NCBI GenBank assembly: GCA_964575345.1 | Contig: CAZNQD010000001.1 | Coordinates: 62,001 to 126,000 of the forward strand | Reading direction: 5' to 3' | DNA: 64,000 nucleotides | Source of the DNA: UBA1402 sp964575345 | GTDB taxonomy: Bacteria; Bacteroidota; Bacteroidia; Bacteroidales; UBA1402 | Shown here: positions 1 to 7,717 of the stretch, one piece after another | Layout of the letters: each line of letters begins with the position of its first letter | Numbering within the stretch: position 1 is the stretch's first letter | The notes under the pieces: model-generated | The model's input: only the letters and a program-made list of their open reading frames with translations | Told to the model about the DNA's origin: nothing | The model's database searches: none | Position numbers and translations under genes: made by a program

Positions 1-839
1 TATTTAGATGCAAAAATACAATCTTATAAGTTTTTTGAAGTATTCATAAGAAAAAAAATACTCATAAAAGGTCATTTTTTTTCAATTCGCGAGAATCGTC
101 TATTTAAAACTGATTGTCCCATTGTACACGTACAGGCGATTCTCAGAGCCTGAGGCAAAAACAATTATTTTCAGATAAGGGCAGATCTGCTCTTCCGATT
201 GAACGGTAAAGCATTGTTAACAATTCAACTCTTTAAAGGAGCAGAAAGAAGACAGTAATGCATAAATAATGTATATATCAAATACGTACTTCCCCGGGGA
301 TTTGATTTACATAAATACATCTCCAACATTTGTTTAAAGCCTCACACATAAGTAAAACCAACAAATGTTTGCAGTGTCAGTTTACATTTTTGTATGTTAT
401 AGAAAAATATAATTTCATTTCTGAGGGATCTAAGCGCCCGGGCCTAAAAACAATTAAAGTAATAACTTTATTAAAGACAAATCAAACTATTGGAATACAG
501 TACAAATTCTGGTATGTTAAGATCAAATACAGACCGCGGTAGAGCGGAAAGTAATTTCTAAGAGACAAATTAAGAGTATAGATTTAAAATATAATTACTA
601 AAATGCTGAATATAAAGAGATAAGCTATTTAATTGGAATTATATACTCATAATTAATTAATATAGCATTGTAAAGACAGATATGTAAAGCATGTTTACAT
701 ATAAAAAGTTTCACAAAATTAATGTTGTTAATTTATGTATTTTGCACTTTATATCTGTAAAATATGTTTGATTAAAAGTTTTTTCAAGACAATTATTTGT
801 ACATTTGTGCAAAAGAAAAAATGCATAAATCTCCAACTT
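1..839. other. AT-rich intergenic region without a convincing gene
   Basis: I find no coding region I can support here. The only open frame of note (330-542) begins with TTG, has no recognisable domain and a skewed composition. A short inverted repeat (10-bp arms at 325-334 and 360-369) is present. The final part carries the promoter for the XRE regulator at 840. The AT content is clearly higher than in the rest of the window, which suggests regulatory or decayed sequence. Confidence 0.6.
800..807 (+). promoter_or_regulatory. Bacteroides-type -7 element upstream of the XRE regulator
   Basis: TACATTTG fits the TAnnTTTG -7 consensus of Bacteroidota sigma factor and lies 32 nt before the ATG at 840. 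I see no clear -33 TTG at the expected distance, so this rests on the -7 element only. Confidence 0.45.
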
Positions 840-1283
840 ATGAAAGACAGAATTAAGAAAATTTTAGATTCCCAGGGCCTAAATGCCACACAATTTGCCC
901 AAAAAGTAAGTATGAACGTCTCTGCCTTATCTCATATTTTGAGTGGAAGGAATAATCCGGGCTACGATGCACTTCAAAAGATTATTGTGAATTTTCCCCG
1001 GATCAATGTCGAGTGGTTGATGACAGGTCAGGGAGAGATGTACAAAGAAAACTTGCCCGAAGAGCCGGAACAGGTCACTTTATTTAGCGAGAATCCCATA
1101 AAACCGGAACAAGGCTCAGGCAAAGCAGAATATCCTGCGCAAAAGGGCTTAAAAAGCACACAAAAACCTATTATGTATTCAGATAATCAGTTACTTATAT
1201 CCAAAGAAAAAACGAATACAAAAATTCGCAAGATAGCCGTTTTTTATTCCGATAATACCTACGAGGAATTTTTTCCGCACTAA
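840..1283 (+). CDS. XRE-family helix-turn-helix transcriptional regulator
   Basis: A 147-residue protein with an N-terminal lambda-repressor-like HTH over roughly residues 1-60. The HTH shows the usual run of QGLNATQFAQKV, then SALSHILSGRN, then the WLMTGQGEMY ending common in Bacteroidota XRE regulators. The rest is a low-complexity, charged and probably flexible tail, ending in a short conserved-looking stretch (RKIAVFYSDNTYEEF). The frame is open further upstream to 735, but that extension is cysteine- and lysine-rich without homology and overlaps the -7 element at 800, so I take the ATG at 840. It stands alone, with the pyrimidine genes 94 nt downstream under their own -7 element. The target is unknown. 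Such proteins occur in mobile elements, but nothing else mobile is nearby. Confidence 0.75.
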   Translation: MKDRIKKILDSQGLNATQFAQKVSMNVSALSHILSGRNNPGYDALQKIIVNFPRINVEWLMTGQGEMYKENLPEEPEQVTLFSENPIKPEQGSGKAEYPAQKGLKSTQKPIMYSDNQLLISKEKTNTKIRKIAVFYSDNTYEEFFPH

Positions 1284-1351
1284 TACTCTTCTAATTGATC
1301 CCGGGAGCTAAAGTTTTAAAATCAGACAAGCCTGAAATGAATTTTCTCACG

Positions 1352-1359
1352 TATATTTG
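1352..1359 (+). promoter_or_regulatory. -7 promoter element for pyrK-pyrD
   Basis: TATATTTG matches TAnnTTTG and lies 18 nt before the ATG of pyrK at 1378, giving a very short leader. No convincing -33 element is visible. Confidence 0.5.
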
Positions 1360-1377
1360 TGCATTCAACTCCTAATT

Positions 1378-2169
1378 ATGTCTTCGATCACAAACAAGAA
1401 AGTTTTAGATTTTATCTTATACGAAAAAGAAGAATGGCCAAATTCGGCCTTGATGAAATTTAAAACAGCCGAAGTTCTGCCGGAAATTTTTCCCGGACAA
1501 TTTGTACAAGTTAAAGTAGAAGATTCCCCCGACACCTATTTAAGGCGACCTTTATCGGTTAATTTCATAGACAGGGAAAACTCCTGCTTGTGGTTATTGG
1601 TGCAAAAAGTAGGACCCGGAACCCGTAAATTAGCCGGCCTTAGCTTGAACTCAAAGGTAAATATGATACTTCCCCTGGGTAACTCTTTTACAATGCCCGA
1701 GCCTGCGAAGGATTCCTTACAACAAAAAATAATGCTGATTGGTGGAGGTATTGGCACTGCTCCCCTGCTTTTTTTAGGTAAAAGCTTGTATGAAAAGGCT
1801 TATCTTCCCATTTTCTTGTTGGGAGGACGCTCAGCAGCTGATATTCTGCAAGTGGATCAGTTCAGACTTTACGGAAAGGTATATACAACCACTCAGGACG
1901 GCTCTATGGGAGAACGGGGGCTGGTGACCGAACACAGCATTTTAAAGGAAATGCAGCCTGACAGAATGTATTGCTGCGGCCCAAAACCAATGATGCAAGC
2001 CGTAGCTTCTCTGGCAAAAACGATGAATTGCTGGTGCGAAGTTTCCCTCGAAAATTTAATGGCTTGCGGATTTGGAGCTTGCCTCTGTTGTGTGGAAAAA
2101 ACAACACGAGGCCATATTTGTACCTGCACCGAAGGTCCGGTTTTTAATATAAATCAACTGCTATGGTAG
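1378..2169 (+). CDS. pyrK: Dihydroorotate dehydrogenase B, electron transfer subunit
   Basis: PyrK passes electrons from the PyrD FMN through FAD and a [2Fe-2S] cluster to NAD+ in the fourth step of UMP synthesis. The 263-residue protein shows the FAD-binding RRPLSV motif, a glycine-rich nucleotide motif (GGGIGTAPLLFL), and near the C-terminus the cysteine cluster CGFGACLCC followed by a further cysteine in HICTC, as expected for the iron-sulfur ligands. I use the ATG at 1378. The frame opens at 1357, but that would overlap the -7 element. The stop overlaps the start of pyrD by 7 nt, so the two subunits are translationally coupled. Confidence 0.93.
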   Translation: MSSITNKKVLDFILYEKEEWPNSALMKFKTAEVLPEIFPGQFVQVKVEDSPDTYLRRPLSVNFIDRENSCLWLLVQKVGPGTRKLAGLSLNSKVNMILPLGNSFTMPEPAKDSLQQKIMLIGGGIGTAPLLFLGKSLYEKAYLPIFLLGGRSAADILQVDQFRLYGKVYTTTQDGSMGERGLVTEHSILKEMQPDRMYCCGPKPMMQAVASLAKTMNCWCEVSLENLMACGFGACLCCVEKTTRGHICTCTEGPVFNINQLLW

Positions 2170-3077
2170 ATCTTTCAGTACAATTAAAGGCTCTGCGCCT
2201 GAAAAATCCCGTGATGACTGCTTCGGGCACTTTTGGTTACGGAGAAGAATACCTGGACTTTATGGATTTGTCACGAATAGGGGGTATAATTGTCAAAGGA
2301 ACTACTATTCGCCCAAGAGAAGGTAACGATTATCCGCGGATGGCCGAAACAGCTTCAGGTATGTTAAATGCTGTGGGACTGCAAAATAGGGGTGTACATT
2401 ATTTTGTAAAACACATCTATCCACGCATCTGCGACTTTAATACAAATGTATTGGTCAATGTCTCAGGCTCTACCGTGGAAGATTATGTTCAGGCGGCCGA
2501 AATTATACAGGAATTGGACAAGATTCCGGGTATTGAACTCAATGTTTCCTGCCCCAATGTCAAAGAAGGCGGAATGGCTTTTGGTGTGAGTTCACGGGCC
2601 TTGTGTCAGGTAGTCAAAGAAGTCAGGGCAGTTTATAAAAAACACCTGATGTTGAAATTATCGCCCAATGTAACTGATATCACGGAGCTCGCCAAAACAG
2701 CCGAAGACCAGGGAGCCGACTCTCTTTCTCTAATCAATACTTTGCTTGGTATGGCCATAGATGCTGAAAAAAGACGTCCTAAACTTTCAACGGTGACAGG
2801 AGGTTTATCAGGCCCTTGCGTCAAGCCTGTTGCGCTGAGAATGGTTTGGCAAACATACAAAGCGGTCAAAATCCCTGTTATCGGCATGGGAGGTATCTCA
2901 AATACTGCCGATGCCATAGAATTTATGTTAGCCGGTGCATCTGCCATACAGGTAGGCACTGCCAATTTTATAGATCCGGCGGTGTCGGTAAGTATAGCCC
3001 AAGGCATAGAAGATTATTGCCGGCGACACGGTTTTAAATCGGCCAAAGAACTGACCGGAGCGCTTATGCTCGATTAG
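2163..3077 (+). CDS. pyrD: Dihydroorotate dehydrogenase B, catalytic subunit
   Basis: A class 1B, NAD+-linked dihydroorotate dehydrogenase of 304 residues that oxidises dihydroorotate to orotate in the cytoplasm with FMN. The catalytic base is Cys130 in ELNVSCPNVKEGG. Cysteine rather than serine at this position marks class 1, and the adjoining pyrK shows subtype 1B. FMN-binding motifs such as GMGGISN and QVGTANF are present toward the C-terminus. It overlaps pyrK by 7 nt and forms a two-gene operon with it. The gene is convergent with trmD. Confidence 0.95.
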   Translation: MVDLSVQLKALRLKNPVMTASGTFGYGEEYLDFMDLSRIGGIIVKGTTIRPREGNDYPRMAETASGMLNAVGLQNRGVHYFVKHIYPRICDFNTNVLVNVSGSTVEDYVQAAEIIQELDKIPGIELNVSCPNVKEGGMAFGVSSRALCQVVKEVRAVYKKHLMLKLSPNVTDITELAKTAEDQGADSLSLINTLLGMAIDAEKRRPKLSTVTGGLSGPCVKPVALRMVWQTYKAVKIPVIGMGGISNTADAIEFMLAGASAIQVGTANFIDPAVSVSIAQGIEDYCRRHGFKSAKELTGALMLD

Positions 3078-3151
3078 TGCAAACAAATTGCAGGCAGACT
3101 AAAAAATGGCTTAGTGTGTTGAACAGCAATATCTTACGGATATTTGAAACA

Positions 3152-3835
3152 TCATTCGTCCAGCAAATCCGGCCGTAAGAGTCGGGTTCTTTCCAAAGAT
3201 TGCTCCAATTCCCATTCCTGAATTTTACGCTGGTTCCCCGACAATAATATATCCGGGACTTTCCAGCCTTTGTATTCTGCAGGCCTGGTATAGACGGGCG
3301 GTGCCAGCACCTGGTCCTGGAAGGAATCGGAGAGGGCAGATTGTTCGTCACCCAAAGCTCCCGGGACAAGCCTCACGATGCAATCCGTCATGACAGCGGC
3401 TGCCAATTCTCCACCGGTGAGCACATAATCGCCAATAGATATTTCTTTGGTTATCAGATGTTCACGTATGCGATGATCGATGCCTTTGTAATGTCCGCAG
3501 AGTATGATCAGGTTTTGTTTCAAAGAGAGTTGGTTGGCCAGTCCCTGATTGAACTTTTCCCCGTCGGGAGAGGTATAGATGATTTCGTCGTAATTACGCT
3601 CGTTGCGCAGATGAGAGATGACCCTGTCTACAGGTTCAATTTGCAGCACCATGCCTGCCGAAAAGCCGAAGGCATAGTCGTCAACCCGGCGGTGTTTAAG
3701 ATCGGCAGAGTAATCGCGTAAATGATGCACATTGATGTCAACCAGCTTTTTATCTCTGGCTCTTTGTATTATGGAACAGTTTAAGGGGCCTTCCAGAAGT
3801 TCAGGCAAAACCGTAATAATATCAATGCGTAACAT
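3152..3835 (-). CDS. trmD: tRNA (guanine(37)-N1)-methyltransferase
   Basis: TrmD methylates G37 next to the anticodon of tRNAs reading CUN, CCN and CGG codons, using S-adenosylmethionine, and so prevents +1 frameshifts. The 226-residue protein begins MLRIDIITVLPELLEGPL and has the SPOUT knot signature IGDYVLTGGELA and the central ILCGHYKGIDHRI segment. I take the internal ATG at 3835. The open frame extends 13 codons upstream, but that extension does not look like TrmD. No rimM, rpsP or rplS lies beside it, unlike in Proteobacteria. It lies about 100 nt downstream of the lipoprotein gene and may have its own promoter. Confidence 0.95.
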   Translation of the reverse strand: MLRIDIITVLPELLEGPLNCSIIQRARDKKLVDINVHHLRDYSADLKHRRVDDYAFGFSAGMVLQIEPVDRVISHLRNERNYDEIIYTSPDGEKFNQGLANQLSLKQNLIILCGHYKGIDHRIREHLITKEISIGDYVLTGGELAAAVMTDCIVRLVPGALGDEQSALSDSFQDQVLAPPVYTRPAEYKGWKVPDILLSGNQRKIQEWELEQSLERTRLLRPDLLDE

Positions 3836-3938
3836 AGTCGTATTTTGGCACAAAGATACAAAATTGCTCCGCATAAACTGCAGGGCGTCTTGTTTTCTAC
3901 TTTGGCAGCCAGGCCGGCTTTTGCGGAGCCGTACAAGC

Positions 3939-4706
3939 TTAGCTGGCAGATAGCAATTCTTGTACTTTAATGTAAATCAAATCATCGATACAAACGTAAG
4001 TTGGGGTATTAATACCATACATGCCGGTGTCACTCGATTCAAAATGCAGGCTGAGTTTGTTTAATTTGCCCAAGGAACTCAGATCCACAAATTGCCAGGA
4101 ATTCAATAAAATCTTTTTGTTCTCTCTGAAATCGGCCAGATAAAAGACTTTTTGGGCGATGTAATCTCCATTGGCCTTGTAGGCTTTAAATATAATTCGC
4201 AGATAATCACCCTCTTCGAATTTCTTTGCAAAGGCATCGCCATCTCTCATAGACAGATATGCATAAGTAGAATTAGTAATTTGCATGCCTTTTATTATAT
4301 GTTCCTGCTCTTGTTCGAATTGAATAAAACAGGAGGAATCGGCATCGTAAGCGCTGTAATATAAGAGGCCGAATTGTCTGCCTCCGGCGGCTTTGCCGGC
4401 ACTGCAGCTGTATTGATTGCCAAAACCCGAGCTTACAGAATCGCACATGGCACTGAGTGAAAAACCGTACCAGGTTTCAGAACTGTAAGTTACACCTTCC
4501 CATTCGTATTCCGAAAGGGTATAGCTGTTGTTAAAAACCATATTCTGATAATTGAAAACCCGGTCGTTTTGATAATTCTCAATAACAGGTTCTTCAAAAC
4601 CGATACAGATCTCTTCTTCATGGACATTGACTACAGGCTCACAAGCCAACATTCCAATTAACAGCAGGCCTAGAGGTAAAGACCTGAAAATGTTTTTTTT
4701 ATTCAT
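3939..4706 (-). CDS. DUF4465 surface lipoprotein, cobalamin-riboswitch controlled
   Basis: A 255-residue predicted lipoprotein. Residues 1-21 form a signal peptide ending in a lipobox-like GMLAC, and the mature part matches the DUF4465 family in my reading: an early GFEEPV segment, a central WYGFSLSAM..., NQYS... block, and a late CIDDL element. Many DUF4465 proteins sit in cobalamin-uptake loci of Bacteroidota, and BtuH-type cobalamin-binding surface proteins are, as I recall, of this kind. I cannot verify that here. The strong support is a cobalamin riboswitch about 220 nt upstream (4928-5094). The likely role is cobalamin capture at the outer surface. No TonB receptor or BtuFCD genes are adjacent. 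I choose the ATG at 4706 (MNKKNIFRSL) because it begins directly with the signal peptide. Confidence 0.82.
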   Translation of the reverse strand: MNKKNIFRSLPLGLLLIGMLACEPVVNVHEEEICIGFEEPVIENYQNDRVFNYQNMVFNNSYTLSEYEWEGVTYSSETWYGFSLSAMCDSVSSGFGNQYSCSAGKAAGGRQFGLLYYSAYDADSSCFIQFEQEQEHIIKGMQITNSTYAYLSMRDGDAFAKKFEEGDYLRIIFKAYKANGDYIAQKVFYLADFRENKKILLNSWQFVDLSSLGKLNKLSLHFESSDTGMYGINTPTYVCIDDLIYIKVQELLSAS

Positions 4707-4723
4707 AAATAAATGACATTTAT

Positions 4724-4764
4724 CGGGTTTCTGCAATAAAAACTTCGTAAAACGCAGAAACCCG
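4724..4764 (-). promoter_or_regulatory. Hairpin in the leader of the lipoprotein mRNA
   Basis: A perfect 11-bp inverted repeat (arms 4724-4734 and 4754-4764, 19-nt loop) lies 17 nt ahead of the start codon at 4706. No U-run follows it, so a simple terminator is unlikely. It may be the expression platform of the upstream riboswitch acting on translation, but this is inference. Confidence 0.5.
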
Positions 4765-4927
4765 GTCCGTTTACAGAAGCCTTATATTTTTATATTGTGT
4801 TTGCCCTGCTCGCACAATGATTTCAACAACACGATGACACCGCGTGCATTTTCGGATTTTGGGGTAGAAAAAGATCCTTGAGGAAAACTTTTTCAGCTCT
4901 TGTTCCCGAAAGCATTGAAAATACTAA

Positions 4928-5094
4928 CCGGCAGGTTTTCTGACTTGATTCACTTTGTCACCTTCCCGTCGAACAGACAGTGGTTTGCAGAAACAAAGCC
5001 TTGTAAGAATCTTACAGCAGCGGGCACTGTTCCGGATTTGCACCGGATTCCCTTTTATGCCGGTTCCGAAAGAACAGGCTTCACCAGTCGGGCA
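4928..5094 (-). ncRNA. Cobalamin (AdoCbl/B12) riboswitch
   Basis: Read on the minus strand, the hallmark elements occur in order. First is GGGAATCCGGTGCAAATCCG (around 5032-5052). Next is the B12-box region GCCCGCTGCTGTAAG (5011-5025). Then come CCACTGTCTG and CGGGAAGG (4961-4983), and a closing GTCAGAAAACCTGCC (about 4930-4944). The order and spacing fit the Rfam cobalamin class. It sits upstream of the lipoprotein gene at 3939-4706 and should switch it off when cobalamin is plentiful. The plus-strand DUF3078 gene starts on the other side. Confidence 0.93.
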
Positions 5095-5160
5095 CAAAGT
5101 TAGTTTTAATTGACATAGAGCAAAAACAAAAACCGATTTTTTTATAAGTATATTTTTGTT

Positions 5161-5168
5161 TACATTTG
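5161..5168 (+). promoter_or_regulatory. -7 promoter element for the DUF3078 gene
   Basis: TACATTTG matches TAnnTTTG and lies 46 nt before the ATG at 5215. The -33 region is T-rich without a clear TTG at the right distance. Confidence 0.45.
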
Positions 5169-5214
5169 CAGCCTTTAAAATGTATATTTATTGACTCATT
5201 AATCAAAACAGTTT

Positions 5215-6087
5215 ATGAAAATCAAATTACTTTTTATAGCAAGCTTGTTCTCAATAGCTTTGTTTGCTCAGGAAAATGCCGAAGAGGTCAAAGGACCCTG
5301 GACGTATCAAGGTATCACCGGCTTGAATTTTTCGCAGACTTCTTTTACGAATTGGAGTGAAGGTGGTGAAAATTCAGTGGCCGGCAACGTGTATTTGAAC
5401 GCCTCTTTGAATTACGTCAAGGACAAAGTATCGTGGACCAACGACTTAAGTACTAATTTTGGTATGTATTACACTACCGAAAACAATTGGAGAAAGAATA
5501 TTGACAATATTAATTTCGCTTCCAAGTATGGCCGTAATATAACTAAGGTTTTATATTATGCCGCCCTGCTTGATTTTAAAACCCAGTTTGCCAATGGCTA
5601 TAACTATGCTGTCAGTACTACAGACCGGGTTTCCGGTTTTATGACCCCTGCTTACCTGAATCTTTCGGTAGGTGTGGATTATAAACCCAACGAACATTTT
5701 AGCGCGTATTATTCTCCGGTTACCGGTAAAATGACGTTTGTTTCGGATACCACCTTTTCGGTAAATTACGGCCTGCAGGCCGGTAAGAAAAATCGCGCAG
5801 AGTTGGGTAGCAGCTTCAGGGCCTCAGCCAATTACGATGTATTCAAGATAGTTAACCTTAAGTCCAACCTGGATTTATTTACGGCGTACAGTCAAAGTTT
5901 CGGCAAAGTTGATGTCAATTGGGAAGTGTTACTCAACCTCAAGGTAACTGAATTGCTTACGGTTACCTTCCAATCTACTCTGCGTTACGACGACGACATC
6001 AAATTCATTGACTCCAATGGTAATTTAGGTCCTGCAAGAGTTCAGTTTAAAGAAGTGCTTGGTGTAGGATTGTCTTATAAATTCTAA
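5215..6087 (+). CDS. DUF3078 outer-membrane protein
   Basis: A 290-residue exported protein with a clear signal peptide (residues 1-18, cleaved after LFA). The mature N-terminus has the typical DUF3078 pattern of a WTYQGITGLNFSQTSFTNW-type opening and WSEGGENS. The rest alternates hydrophobic and polar residues and ends in GLSYKF, as in outer-membrane beta-barrels. The family is widespread in Bacteroidota but its function is not known. It is transcribed alone. The stop is followed by two short direct repeats and a strong bidirectional terminator. It diverges from the cobalamin-riboswitch transcript, but I see no sign that the two are co-regulated. Confidence 0.85.
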   Translation: MKIKLLFIASLFSIALFAQENAEEVKGPWTYQGITGLNFSQTSFTNWSEGGENSVAGNVYLNASLNYVKDKVSWTNDLSTNFGMYYTTENNWRKNIDNINFASKYGRNITKVLYYAALLDFKTQFANGYNYAVSTTDRVSGFMTPAYLNLSVGVDYKPNEHFSAYYSPVTGKMTFVSDTTFSVNYGLQAGKKNRAELGSSFRASANYDVFKIVNLKSNLDLFTAYSQSFGKVDVNWEVLLNLKVTELLTVTFQSTLRYDDDIKFIDSNGNLGPARVQFKEVLGVGLSYKF

Positions 6088-6103
6088 GAATGTTTGATAA
6101 ACG

Positions 6104-6150
6104 CTTTGAGCAATAAAGACTCAGCAAGCTCTTTGAGCAATAAAGGCTCA
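6104..6150. repeat. Two-copy 20-bp direct repeat
   Basis: CTTTGAGCAATAAAGACTCA at 6104-6123 recurs at 6131-6150 with one mismatch (period 27 nt). It lies between the DUF3078 stop and the terminator. Each copy could form a weak stem (TGAG/CTCA), but no function is evident. Confidence 0.8.
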
Positions 6151-6187
6151 ACCGGATTTGCGAGCATAAATTAGGATTCATTCCAAT

Positions 6188-6230
6188 AAAAAAAGAGGCT
6201 GTCTCTAATTTCGGAGACAGCCTCTTTTTT
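6188..6230. terminator. Bidirectional rho-independent terminator
   Basis: A 16-bp perfect stem (AAAAAGAGGCTGTCTC and its complement) with an 8-nt loop and A/T tracts on both sides. It lies between the convergent DUF3078 gene and the oxidoreductase operon and can serve both. Confidence 0.92.
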
Positions 6231-6245
6231 ATTCAACATACAGCG

Positions 6246-6782
6246 CTACACCACTTTGTCCATACCTGCCTGTAACGCCTTTTCGTTCACAGGAATCAGT
6301 TTATGGTGTCTCACAGGCAGGGTTTTTCTTAAACCTTCCAGGATAGATTTCAGTAGCACAACAGGCCGGACTTTCAGGTAAGCTCCCAGCACGATCATGT
6401 TGAAAGCCTTACTGTTATCCATAGCGGAAGCCATTTCCATAGCGTCTATGGTATGAATTCGGATATCTTTGCGCACAGGAGCCCGGGTAATACCGTGAGG
6501 ATCGTATAGAAGTACTCCTCCGGGCTTGATTTTGGGCTCAAACTTATCCATCGACTGCTGGTTGAGAATGATGGCTGTGTCAAAGGAATTCAAAATGGGC
6601 GAGCTGATGCGTTCATCGCTGATGATGACAGTAACGTTGGCCGTTCCGCCTCTTTGTTCAGGGCCGTAGGCCGGCATCCAGCTGACCTCCTTGTTTTCCA
6701 GTAAGGCTGAATAAGCCAGAATTTTACCCATGGACAAAACGCCTTGTCCTCCAAAGCCGGATATAATTATTTCTTCTTTCAT
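6246..6782 (-). CDS. 2-oxoacid:ferredoxin oxidoreductase, gamma subunit
   Basis: A 178-residue gamma-type subunit of the pyruvate/2-oxoacid ferredoxin oxidoreductase family (POR_N-like gamma domain). It opens with EEIIISGFGGQGVLSMGKIL, the glycine-rich start of this subunit, followed by WMPAYGPEQRGGTANV, which helps form the CoA/substrate site. It is the last gene of the four-subunit operon and starts 3 nt after the beta-subunit stop. In the complex it works with the alpha, beta and ferredoxin-like subunits to decarboxylate a 2-oxoacid to its acyl-CoA and reduce ferredoxin. The operon ends at the terminator at 6188-6230. Confidence 0.92.
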   Translation of the reverse strand: MKEEIIISGFGGQGVLSMGKILAYSALLENKEVSWMPAYGPEQRGGTANVTVIISDERISSPILNSFDTAIILNQQSMDKFEPKIKPGGVLLYDPHGITRAPVRKDIRIHTIDAMEMASAMDNSKAFNMIVLGAYLKVRPVVLLKSILEGLRKTLPVRHHKLIPVNEKALQAGMDKVV

Positions 6783-6785
6783 TTT

Positions 6786-7544
6786 TTATTTGTCTTTTAA
6801 GTCACCCAAGGGGAAAAAAGGAAACATATTTTCAACCATCCATCGGTTGGCTTGTACAGGACTCATTTTCCAGCCCGAATTGCAGGTGGAAACGACTTCA
6901 ACTACGCTGGTGCCCTTGCCCTCCATGGAATTTTCAAAAGCCTTACGGATGGCTTTTTTGGTTTTCTTGACTGCAACAGCCGTATGTACGCTTTGCCGGG
7001 TTACGTAACAAGTTCCTTCGAGTTCGGCCAGCAGGTTGGTAATTTTGAGTGGATAGCCGTTTAATGCTACATTTCTTCCGTAGGGACAGGTGGAAGTCTT
7101 CATGTCTTCCAGTGTGGTGGGGGCCATCTGGCCGCCGGTCATCCCATAAATTCCATTGTTGATGAAAATAATGGTAATATTTTCGCCCCTGTTGCAGGCA
7201 TGGATGGTTTCTGCGGTTCCAATCGCAGCCAGGTCGCCGTCTCCCTGGTAGGTGAACACCAGTTTGTCGGGACGCAGGCGCTTCATGGCTGTGGCCAGAG
7301 CAGGTGCTCTGCCGTGAGCCGCTTCTGCAAAGTCCACATCGATGTAGTTGTAAATGAAAACGGCACAACCCACCGGAGCCACGCCCATGGCTTTATCTTC
7401 CATGCCCATTTCTTCAATTACTTCGGCTATCATACGATGCACTGTTCCGTGACTGCAACCCGGACAATAATGCATCACATTGTCTTTGATGAGTTTTGAT
7501 TTTTCGTACACCAGGTTTTCAGGTGCTATAATAGAATTATTCAT
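6786..7544 (-). CDS. 2-oxoacid:ferredoxin oxidoreductase, beta (TPP-binding) subunit
   Basis: A 252-residue thiamine diphosphate-binding subunit. The TPP/Mg2+ motif GDGD is at residues 101-104 and closes with FINN (127-130), the expected spacing. CPGCSHG near residues 27-33 is the usual N-terminal signature of the beta subunits of four-subunit KOR/VOR enzymes. It carries no iron-sulfur cysteine set of the pyruvate-type beta subunit, in keeping with a separate ferredoxin-like gene in the operon. The ATG follows the stop of the 56-aa membrane-protein gene by a single base. Confidence 0.93.
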   Translation of the reverse strand: MNNSIIAPENLVYEKSKLIKDNVMHYCPGCSHGTVHRMIAEVIEEMGMEDKAMGVAPVGCAVFIYNYIDVDFAEAAHGRAPALATAMKRLRPDKLVFTYQGDGDLAAIGTAETIHACNRGENITIIFINNGIYGMTGGQMAPTTLEDMKTSTCPYGRNVALNGYPLKITNLLAELEGTCYVTRQSVHTAVAVKKTKKAIRKAFENSMEGKGTSVVEVVSTCNSGWKMSPVQANRWMVENMFPFFPLGDLKDK

Positions 7545-7545
7545 A

Positions 7546-7716
7546 TTATTTCTTTTTTCGTATACGTAAAATGATTTCAGCCAGTTTACAAAGCACAGCG
7601 GCTATACCAGAGGCGGCAAACCAGAAAAACAGACCGGAGAAATAACACACTATGGATAAAACAGCCAGAATAATGGCCAGAATGGACAGAGTGTATTTTA
7701 AGCCTTGCAGATCCAT
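7546..7716 (-). CDS. 56-residue two-helix membrane protein within the oxidoreductase operon
   Basis: A small gene with an ATG at 7716 and TAA at 7546-7548, found by reading the gap between the alpha and beta subunits. The product starts MDLQGLKYTLSILAIIL and has two hydrophobic stretches, about residues 9-26 and 28-46. It ends in a basic tail (RIRKKK) that should face the cytoplasm. Only one base separates it from the alpha stop upstream and one base from the beta start downstream, which strongly suggests co-translation. I recognise no family. It could anchor the otherwise soluble oxidoreductase to the inner membrane or couple it to a membrane ferredoxin oxidase, but this is inference from position alone. 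Confidence 0.8.
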   Translation of the reverse strand: MDLQGLKYTLSILAIILAVLSIVCYFSGLFFWFAASGIAAVLCKLAEIILRIRKKK

Positions 7717-7717
7717 A

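Noticed and set aside
188..199. Twelve bases (TGCTCTTCCGAT) equal to part of an Illumina adapter
   Set aside because: A single 12-base match can occur by chance given the many possible adapter words, and the flanks do not extend the match.
330..542. Open reading frame of 70 codons
   Set aside because: It begins with TTG, has no family features or promoter of usual form, and lies in AT-rich sequence.
840..1283. XRE regulator as a sign of a prophage or mobile element
   Set aside because: No integrase, structural phage gene, attachment-site repeat or tRNA junction lies nearby.
7200..7499. Long open frames on the strand opposite the oxidoreductase, uvrA, dnaB and other genes
   Set aside because: They lie entirely opposite well-supported genes, lack domain features, and follow from the codon composition of the real gene.
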